This document shows positions 52,125 through 58,964 of a DNA stretch of 64,000 nt, piece after piece (the stretch's first letter is position 1; each line of letters starts with the position of its first letter). The stretch is from Isochrysis galbana (Eukaryota; Haptophyta; Isochrysidales; Isochrysidaceae). The stretch covers positions 2,649,915-2,713,914 of the forward strand of contig CM030940.1 in NCBI GenBank assembly GCA_018136815.1, read 5' to 3'. Under the pieces are notes generated by a model. The model was not told the DNA's origin. It made no database searches and worked only from the letters and a program-made list of their open reading frames with translations. The translations under genes were made by a program, and so were the position numbers.

Positions 52125-53375
52125 ATGGGCTGCAGCGGATCGAAGAACGCGGCCAACGCCGTTACCGAAGTCACAAAGAAGGAGGTTGTTGCTAGTGAGC
52201 CAGAGCCTGTGAAGGCAGAGGAGGTGGCGACTCCGGTCGCCGAGGTTGCGGCACCTGCTCCTGAGCCCGCCGCCGAGCCCGCCGCCGAGCCCGCCGCCGA
52301 GCCCGCCCCGGAGCCCACCCCGGAGCCCGCCCCGGAGCCCGCCCCAGAGCCTGCTCCCACGGTCGAGGAGGAAACGCCGGCTGCAGAGACGGCCGCAGAT
52401 TCGGCGGCTGAGGAGGCTCTTGGGAAGGTGCCTGAGGAGAAAGTCGGCCTGATTGAGGGCGTGACTACCGCCATTAGTGGGGCATTTGCCGCTCTCACAT
52501 CACCCTCAAAGTCGGAGCCTGAGCCGGAAGCTGCGCCTGAGGCCGACTCCAACTCCGAGGAGCCTGCTGCGGATGCGCCTGCAGAAGAGAATGTGCATGT
52601 GGAGGCCGAAGCCGCTGCGACCGAAGCTCCCATGGTGGAAGACCCACCTGCCGAACCACCTCAGCAAGAGTCCTTCTTCGACAAGGTCGTCGGATACCTT
52701 TCCCCTCGCAAGAGTGACAAGGAGGGCGAGGCGGAGGCAGCACCCACAGCAGCCCCTGAGCCTGAGCCTGAGCCTGAGCTTGAATCCGAGGCTGCCGCGG
52801 AGCCTGAGGCGGCGGAGGAGCCTGACTCTGCTCCTGAACCCGCTTCCGAGCCTCCCGCCGATACCTCTCCGGAGCCGGCTGCCGAGGCCGAGCCTCCCAG
52901 CGCCGAGGCCGACTCTGCCGACGCACCTGCTGCGCCTGCCGAGGCGCCTGCTCCCGAGGAACCCCAGAAGAAGGAGAGCTTCATCGCCACAATTTCAGGC
53001 TGGATTTCCCCTCGCAAGCAAGAGAAGGCACCCGAGGCTGAGGCCGAGGCTGAGGCGCCGGCTGCATCAGATGAGGCTGCTCCGGCTGTTGTGGAGGAGG
53101 CCCTTGCAGAGCCCGAGGCAGTAGAGCCAGAGCCGGCAGCAGAGGCAGAGACAGGTGACTCGGTGGAGGCGGGGGAGCCAGCTCCTTTGGAGGAGAAGCC
53201 TAGCTTCTTGCAGAGTCTCTCCAAGGCTGTCTCGGGATTCATTTCGCCTCGATTGGTGCAGTGCGCTTCCAAGGAGGAGACACCTGTTGTTGAGGAGGCT
53301 GTTACTGAGGTTGAGGCTCCGGCGGACCCCGAAGCCCCGGCGGAGGCGGCGGCACCGGCTGTCGCTGCTCTTTAA
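52125..53375 (+). CDS. Acidic, probably acylated protein with four SPRK motifs
   Basis: 416 residues, no intron. It starts MGCSGSK: Gly 2 followed by Cys 3 is a classic N-myristoylation plus palmitoylation signal for membrane or ciliary membrane anchoring. The body is dominated by Pro-Glu-Ala repeats (AAEPAAEPAAEP, PEPEPEPELE). Four short amphipathic segments interrupt it, each about 15-20 residues: near 108-130 (GLIEGVTTAISG...TSPSK), 183-197 (ESFFDKVVGYLSPRK), 285-299 (ESFIATISGWISPRK) and 359-377 (PSFLQSLSKAVSGFISPRL). Consensus S-F-x(5)-G-[YWF]-[LI]-S-P-R-K. I do not recognise the family. The repeats look like binding sites or membrane-dipping helices on a flexible acidic linker, and SPRK could be phosphorylated by proline-directed kinases. 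Confidence 0.75.
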   Translation: MGCSGSKNAANAVTEVTKKEVVASEPEPVKAEEVATPVAEVAAPAPEPAAEPAAEPAAEPAPEPTPEPAPEPAPEPAPTVEEETPAAETAADSAAEEALGKVPEEKVGLIEGVTTAISGAFAALTSPSKSEPEPEAAPEADSNSEEPAADAPAEENVHVEAEAAATEAPMVEDPPAEPPQQESFFDKVVGYLSPRKSDKEGEAEAAPTAAPEPEPEPELESEAAAEPEAAEEPDSAPEPASEPPADTSPEPAAEAEPPSAEADSADAPAAPAEAPAPEEPQKKESFIATISGWISPRKQEKAPEAEAEAEAPAASDEAAPAVVEEALAEPEAVEPEPAAEAETGDSVEAGEPAPLEEKPSFLQSLSKAVSGFISPRLVQCASKEETPVVEEAVTEVEAPADPEAPAEAAAPAVAAL

Positions 53376-54388
53376 GTACAGAAATAACTCAGTTCTTGAC
53401 GCCATGACATCGTCAAGAAGCGTCAAGAGTGCACCGCTCCTGATCCTGGGCTTGGTTCAGCGATGAAGTTGTATTGGGACATGAGACAGGAATATATTGC
53501 ACAAATCACGGTCATTGATGACGATTTTCATCGCCAGGATTCGAGTGCCATTGAACTGTGGCGTTGACATCGCGTTCGTGCCGAATCTTTCCTGGCATCG
53601 ATCATTCTTCACTTGAGCTCACTCGTGTGCAGTTGTCTTGTGGCACGTCATTGACTTAGAAAGACATCCACATAAGACGAGAAAGCAAAAGACAGCCGGG
53701 GACCCTTTGCCTTGTGCAACCGAAATTGTGCTGCGTGAGGTCATTGCCCCTTGATTCACGAGCTCCCGAGTTGGCAGGTCTATGATGACGCACTACCAGT
53801 TATGTTCAGGGGAATACTATGCATTGGAGAGCATATGGCCGCAGCTTAGTCGGTAGTTGCACAATACCCCACCGCTTCTTGGATCACAACCCTACCTTGC
53901 TCGCCATGTGCACGGTGAGGCGCATGGGGTTGTTCTCTAAGCGGCGTGCGTCCTTGAGCGGACATGTCGACGCTTTAGTATCACGTCTTGCATTCTTACA
54001 GAGCTCGCTCATCAAATGGTCAACCTATCCCAAATCGGTCGTCATTGCACTCTTCCAACTTTTAGTCTCGTGGTATTCGCCTCGTTCGGGTTACTCGAGT
54101 CTCCTCGGTTCAGTCAGGATAATGCAAAGAGTTAGTATGTAGTTTGGCGGCGTTCAGGTGGTCTTGTGTGCCTTGTGTAAGCTGTAAAATTACTTAATGA
54201 GCGCCCGAGCGTTGTTGTAAACATACCTGATACTTGCCCGCTGTTGCTCATGTCTCATGTACGTACATCATGTACGCCATCTGAAGGCTTAAGGTGGAAG
54301 GTGGTAGGACGGTGGCGCGCGCGGGGGGGGGGGTCACCCGCGAAAGGCTCTGTGCACGCCCCGCCCCTCCACCCGCCAGCACCTGCAC
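53376..54388. other. Intergenic, no gene seen
   Basis: 3' UTR of the acidic protein and unassigned sequence. An ORF at 53819-54142 has no features that support it. Confidence 0.5.
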
Positions 54389-54807
54389 ATGCCACACACC
54401 GGGGCGGAGGTGGGTCCCGAGAAGGCTGCCTCTGACACGGAGGACTCACGACCAGGCACTCCTCCGGCACCCCCGCCGCCAACACCCGATGAGGGCGACA
54501 GCGAAGCGCTTGGCTTCAGCATCGCGGGAGTGGCTATGGCGATGAGCGAGACCGAGGCGTTGGCGACCGCAGCGGCTGCCCTGGCCCTGGGCGAAAGAAG
54601 GGGCGGAAGAGGCGCAGTTGGCACGCGAACTACCTCTCCCCTGTGCCAGAGCTAGCTCGGGCGGCGCGGAAGCGGAGGGCACCACCGGAGGCACCTGGCT
54701 CATCGGGGGGGGCGTGCAATGCGCTGCGGCGCAAGAAGCGAGCTGTCCTATCATTCCCTTTGAGGGAAGAGGACGACCGCCGCTACTTCTTCATGTCGCT
54801 TGGCTGA
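54389..54807 (+). pseudogene. Possible small gene with a frame change
   Basis: The first frame (from ATG 54389) is acidic and Pro-rich (GTPPAPPPPTPDEGDSEALG), then Ala-rich to about 54594. From there another frame looks more coding: GRKKGRKRRSWHANYLSPVP, later KKRAVLSFPL and DDRRYFFMSLG, ending at TGA 54805-54807. A single indel, a sequencing error or a small unseen intron would join an acidic N-terminus to a basic C-terminus. No family recognised. Confidence 0.35.
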
Positions 54808-55794
54808 TCCTGGGTGGCGAAGACCAAAAGCGTTCAATTATCCCCATCCCTGCTAACACCTTTCATTGTCACCTGGAGGTTACTTGAGTCAACTTGACAT
54901 TTCACATATTGAAACACACACGTGGTCTGACTCCATTCACTCGATTTGGGGCAGGGTAGATATATCGTTGAAATCACGATATCTCATCCCATGTTGGTTT
55001 CCCTCCAAAGAAAATTGATCGACTTCCTTTGAAAGCGACTGTTTTTTTTGTCAAGAGCCTGGTGCGCGCTCTCAGAACTGCCCCTCTCCCTCCGCGCTCG
55101 CCACTTCTCCCGCGCATTCTGACACCCCGCGCATTCTGACACCCCGCGCATTTCGACACTGCCGCCCCACCCGCACCGCCCCCCTCGCCCGCCGCTCATT
55201 GACGCTCTCCACCTTCTTCTCCCTCCCCTCGGCCTCGCCGCGCCGCTTCCCCTCTCGCCACCGCGCTTCCTCTCTTTCTCCACTGTGCGCTCTCCGCCCC
55301 TCTGCTCTTGCCACCCGCCTCCCTCGCCTCGCGTCGTTCTCTTCCAACAACAGTGTCCGTCTTGGTCACCAGGGTACAGATCCCCCGTCTTGTTCTGCCC
55401 CCTCACCTCTCTTGTGGCATCACCACAGCTCATTCGTGCGCGCGCGCCCGCCGCCGGTGAGGGCCAACCCGCTACACCAGCCCGCTCCTTCTTTTCTACG
55501 GGGGGGTAGCGGCCCACTCTACTGCCTTTCCTTCGAGGTGCGTTCACCCCCTCCCGCGCGCTTGTATGTATGATCCATTGTTTTCTGCTGCTGTGGGCTG
55601 TGGGACGTTCTCACACACAAACCGGGGCTACCTGACGCGACGAAAATCTTCGCCAAGAAATGGTGCGATTCGCTCTAGGGGTAGGCATCTTTATCCATTG
55701 AAAATGCCCCATTTATCCATGAGAAATATCCAAGAAATATCCATCCGCCCCCGCCGGCGTCAAAGGAGAACACACAACCATCAACGGACCGTCG
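54808..55794. other. Intergenic, no gene seen
   Basis: It contains three tandem CCCGCGCATT(C/T)(T/C)GACAC units at about 55112-55162 and a pyrimidine-rich block at 55200-55330. From about 55640 the base composition drops in GC, and ATATCCA-type repeats (55690-55750) resemble those at 26307-26402. Confidence 0.5.
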
Positions 55795-56082
55795 ATGCTC
55801 AGCTCAGAAGACGTGCGATGGGAAGACGTCGACCTACAGGCGGTCGGGTGGACTCAACCAATCCACTCCCTAAAAGTCGAGTGCCATCCGGACTCGGCAG
55901 CGGCAAAACGAAAAGACAAATTTCAAGCTGAAGTAACTAAAATATTCGCAAAGGGAGCCGCATTTCTGCTAGGAGCCATCGTGCTCGCAGTATTTGTAAT
56001 CATTCTCTTGTTGAAATTATTCAACAAGCGGTCCACCGAAAAAAATCCAAAGGAAGACGCCGCCGCGTCACAGGCTAAATAA
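55795..56082 (+). CDS. Small single-pass membrane protein
   Basis: 95 residues. A polar N-terminal half (MLSSEDVRWEDVDL) is followed by a strong transmembrane helix at about residues 53-75 (GAAFLLGAIVLAVFVIILLL) and a basic, Lys-rich tail. No intron, lower GC than host genes, and overlap with an antisense ORF suggest a gene-dense mobile or viral insert rather than a host gene. Family unknown. Confidence 0.5.
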   Translation: MLSSEDVRWEDVDLQAVGWTQPIHSLKVECHPDSAAAKRKDKFQAEVTKIFAKGAAFLLGAIVLAVFVIILLLKLFNKRSTEKNPKEDAAASQAK

Positions 56083-56360
56083 AAAGAGAACTCAAACAAT
56101 CCACACGGGGAGCTCACAAACTCATTCTCTAGTTGCTGTCGACACACAAAAGCTCGACCGCCAAGTGCAGCCTTATTAAGTTCAAACAAAAACTTATTAG
56201 GCATCTCCTCTTGGGGATGTGCTACCCGCGGTCGTTCAGTCGCATTGAGTGTGACCTGTTGTTTCAGTTGTGTAGTGGCAAATTCTAGCATTTCTTTTGC
56301 CGAATTCAATTGCAGAACTACGTGGGGTTTATCGGCTGGCGTGTTCGCAATTGTGTACAT
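55923..56360 (-). CDS. Uncharacterised protein, paralogue of the remnant at 58120-58242
   Basis: 145 residues from the ATG at 56360. The first 85 residues read like a genuine protein (KPHVVLQLNSAKEMLEF) and share EEMPNKFLFELNKAA with EMPKDFLFELYKNAM of the partial copy at 58120-58242. The last third overlaps the membrane-protein ORF on the other strand and may not be real. Its 5' flank was split by the ORF1-type retroelement at 56373. Before insertion the two minus-strand copies were adjacent, separated by about 20 bp. Function unknown. Confidence 0.5.
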   Translation of the reverse strand: MYTIANTPADKPHVVLQLNSAKEMLEFATTQLKQQVTLNATERPRVAHPQEEMPNKFLFELNKAALGGRAFVCRQQLENEFVSSPCGLFEFSFYLACDAAASSFGFFSVDRLLNNFNKRMITNTASTMAPSRNAAPFANILVTSA

Positions 56361-56372
56361 ATCAGCTGACAA

Positions 56373-58098
56373 CTAAGTTTATACTTAGACGCGATGGAGC
56401 GCGCCGCCGCGACTCCCCTCTCCTTCGGGCCCCCCGCCGAGGGCGCCCCACCAGCGCCCATGGAGCAGCCGCTGTCGAAGCGGCCGCGTCCGCCCACCGA
56501 GGCCGAGCAGGTGCGTGCGACTCCGGTCGCGCCACACGGCCCGTGGCCCCGGCCACATCACCCATGGCAGCCATGCTGGCCTCCCCCATGGGAGACAGCA
56601 AGCTGCTGGAAGCACCCCATCAATGCCAGGCTCATGCAGCCACCCTTCCATTGGGCATGCCTTATGGCAGAGGCCCCTCTCGCCCTGGCAAGGGCCGCGC
56701 TGCTCCGGCGGCGCGGCCCGAGGCCGGGTGGCCCTTATGGGCACAACATCCACTCCACTTCAACGCACAACACACTCTCCAGAGGCACCCCCTCACACTC
56801 AGCACGCAGCACGCATGAGACACAAATGTACGACCCCCCTGGGAGAGACCTGAGCCGAATGACACCGCTCACTGCCCGCGCCCGCACGACACTGAGTAAG
56901 GACACCCCCATCCCTGCCTCACAGGGACAAGACTCCGACGAAGACAACACCATCACAGACTCAGACGCCACCTTCGAGCTCTCATTCCACCAGGCCGGAG
57001 ACATCATAATCCAGGACACGACGGTGTACGCTGCCATCGTCGAACTTCTCCTAGAACTCGAGGGAGTTGACCCCGAGCCAGACTTTTGGGCCCGCTCGGC
57101 GAGGGGCCCGTGGCACATAGCAGTCAACGAAGACTGCGCGCAACAGTTCAAGGCCAAATACGGCGACCTCACCATCATCCGCGCCTTGGGCCAAGACATC
57201 CCCGTGCGCGTCAGCGTGGACTCCATCGAAGAAAAGCTCAACCAGAAAGGCACCTCCTCTCGCAAGGCCCTTTACGAGGCGCTCCAAGACGTCGCGGCCC
57301 ACATCGTGGTCGAGGCGGACGGCCTCGCGCAAGCATCGAAAATCAATCTAAGCTCGCTCGTCAAAGCGGTTGAGGCACAAGGCCTCACTTTCTTAAAGGG
57401 GAACCGCGAACGGATGAAACTCGAGGGTGAGTCAGGCACTTTCGTGTCGAAAGTAGCCCACTCTACCCGCTGGCACCTCTACGTCTCCGCAGCGCAAGGA
57501 ACCTTCCTCTCGGGCAATTTCCCACGCAAGATCGTTCTCACCATCGACAATAAAACGGTGCCAGTCAACTACGCCGTCCGGGCGTGCAAACCAATCGCGA
57601 TGCCCCCGAACATCCAATCGCCACACAAGCTCATGATACACGGAAGCACCAAGGGGTGCAAAGGCTGGCGCCCGGAGGTAGCTCTAGGCCTCTCCCCGAT
57701 TCACCGCATCTGCGAGTGCGACGCTGAAGCCGCCAAGCGCAGGGAGCGCAATGAGTCGCGCAAGCTCACTCCCCGCCCTAAATCGGCCCACGAGGCGCTA
57801 GGCAAGACCAACCGACGACGGACCTTAGTCACAATGACCACAGTTGCCTGACGCCCAGCACAAAAAACAAACACACATCAGCCGGTAGCCCGATGGCACA
57901 GGAGGAAGATGAGAACCAGGCCGTCGAGAATCGGTACACACCGTCTGCCGCTGGAAACCCACTACACCCAGCCCCTAGGTAGAGCACGAGGGGACGAGCC
58001 GCAAGGCAGGTGGAGGGGGAGGGAAGGGAAGCGGGCGTGGCTGCGTAGATACTGTGCAGGGTCGCGCGCGCGGCGAGATTATTAAGAAGTTTTTTTTT
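56373..58098 (+). mobile_element. ORF1-only retroelement, complete, 16-bp TSD
   Basis: The 16-mer ACATATCAGCTGACAA occurs at 56357-56372 and again at 58099-58114, exactly flanking a 1726-bp unit. The unit begins with hairpin CTAAGT-TTAT-ACTTAG, encodes one ORF (56394-57851), and ends ...GATTATTAAGAAG plus a T-run. A long variable target duplication fits target-primed (LINE-like) retrotransposition. There is no endonuclease or reverse transcriptase, so it must be mobilised in trans. The 3' end is shared with the isolated tail at 51271-51319. Confidence 0.88.
56394..57851 (+). CDS. ORF1 protein of the retroelement (copy 2)
   Basis: 485 residues, intact. The N-terminus is Pro-rich and basic. 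The conserved part starts near FELSFHQAGDIIIQDT and runs through EALQDVAAHIVVEADGLAQA, GLTFLKGNRERMKLEGESG and HKLMIHGSTKGCKGWRPEV. It aligns along its whole length with the frameshifted copy at 32776-34363. That copy continues into a CCCH finger after HEALGK, whereas copy 2 jumps to NRRRTLVTMTTVA, so the finger was deleted here. A nucleic-acid-binding role is inferred from the finger in its relative. Confidence 0.75.
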   Translation: MERAAATPLSFGPPAEGAPPAPMEQPLSKRPRPPTEAEQVRATPVAPHGPWPRPHHPWQPCWPPPWETASCWKHPINARLMQPPFHWACLMAEAPLALARAALLRRRGPRPGGPYGHNIHSTSTHNTLSRGTPSHSARSTHETQMYDPPGRDLSRMTPLTARARTTLSKDTPIPASQGQDSDEDNTITDSDATFELSFHQAGDIIIQDTTVYAAIVELLLELEGVDPEPDFWARSARGPWHIAVNEDCAQQFKAKYGDLTIIRALGQDIPVRVSVDSIEEKLNQKGTSSRKALYEALQDVAAHIVVEADGLAQASKINLSSLVKAVEAQGLTFLKGNRERMKLEGESGTFVSKVAHSTRWHLYVSAAQGTFLSGNFPRKIVLTIDNKTVPVNYAVRACKPIAMPPNIQSPHKLMIHGSTKGCKGWRPEVALGLSPIHRICECDAEAAKRRERNESRKLTPRPKSAHEALGKTNRRRTLVTMTTVA

Positions 58099-58119
58099 AC
58101 ATATCAGCTGACAATGAGC

Positions 58120-58242
58120 TTAAATTACTCGCAATTCTAATTGCCAGTGTCCACTCTTTGGCGGCAATGGCATCATTGCATTTTTATAAAGTTCAAACAA
58201 GAAGTCTTTAGGCATCTCCATCTGATATGTTACCGGTGACAT
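58120..58242 (-). pseudogene. Truncated paralogue of the 55923-56360 gene
   Basis: Minus-strand frame MSPVTYQMEMPKDFLFELYK then NAMMPLPP...ELRVI and TAA. It lacks the N-terminal half of its neighbour and is preceded by an in-frame stop. It lies just beyond the retroelement's second target-site copy. Confidence 0.55.
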
Positions 58243-58362
58243 CTGGAATGCTTACTACATACCGATACAAAAAAACTGACTTCACCGCGGGGGTGTCATC
58301 AAAAGTGGTGCTGCTCTGAAACCTGCACGTTTGTACTTTTAAGGGGGTCCTTCAAGTAGAAC

Positions 58363-58902
58363 TTATACCGTGCACATGGGGGGCACTTGCCGAAAATACA
58401 ACCAAACCTGAGGTTGCACCCTCTCGCCGGAGCCGCCAAGCGCGGCAGTCTGACACCGCTGATGCGCGCGGCGCACCACGGGCACCTGGTATAACATGTA
58501 TATTTGCGGGGGTAAATTTTCCCCCGTGTTCGGGTGGTGCACTGGGACTTTTGATGGCCCGCACCTTCGAGCGGTTGCATCGCTTCCCTTGATGTTCACC
58601 GGGCACTTGCCCAAGGGGAATCGAGTGCACGCTCCTCGCTCCTCCGATGGCGTCCGGGTTGATGGTGTCGTGCAGGGTTTTCTTGGGCGGTGCCAGCATG
58701 GCTGCTGAGGATGGTGTGGCCGGGGGCACGGGCCGTGTGGCGCGACGATGATCGGCTCACTTGCTCGGCCTCTACGGGAGGACGCGGTCGCTTGCCGCCC
58801 GCGACTGCTCCATGGAACGCTAGGGGGGCACCCTCCGGGGGGGGGGGCGATGGAGAGGGGAGTCGCGGCGGTGCGCTCCATCGCAACCAAGTATAAACTT
58901 AG
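58363..58902 (-). pseudogene. ORF1-type retroelement, copy 3 (rearranged)
   Basis: The minus strand starts with the CTAAGT-TTAT-ACTTGG hairpin and ATG (58881), then MERTAATPLSIAPP.., a diverged copy of the ORF1 N-terminus (HGPCPRPHHPQQPCW). After about 90 residues it departs from copies 1 and 2. It ends with VQPQVWLYFRQVPPMC, matching copy 4 at 61585-61659. Confidence 0.6.
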
Positions 58903-58964
58903 TAATTGCGGCGTGTGTAGCATTAACATAGTAGTAGCATATTTCCGCTGGGACGACCTACTTC

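Noticed and set aside
52073-53272. Antisense and alternate-frame ORFs over the acidic SPRK gene
   Set aside because: They are by-products of GAG/GCC/CCC codon repeats; the sense frame has a structured start and conserved motifs.
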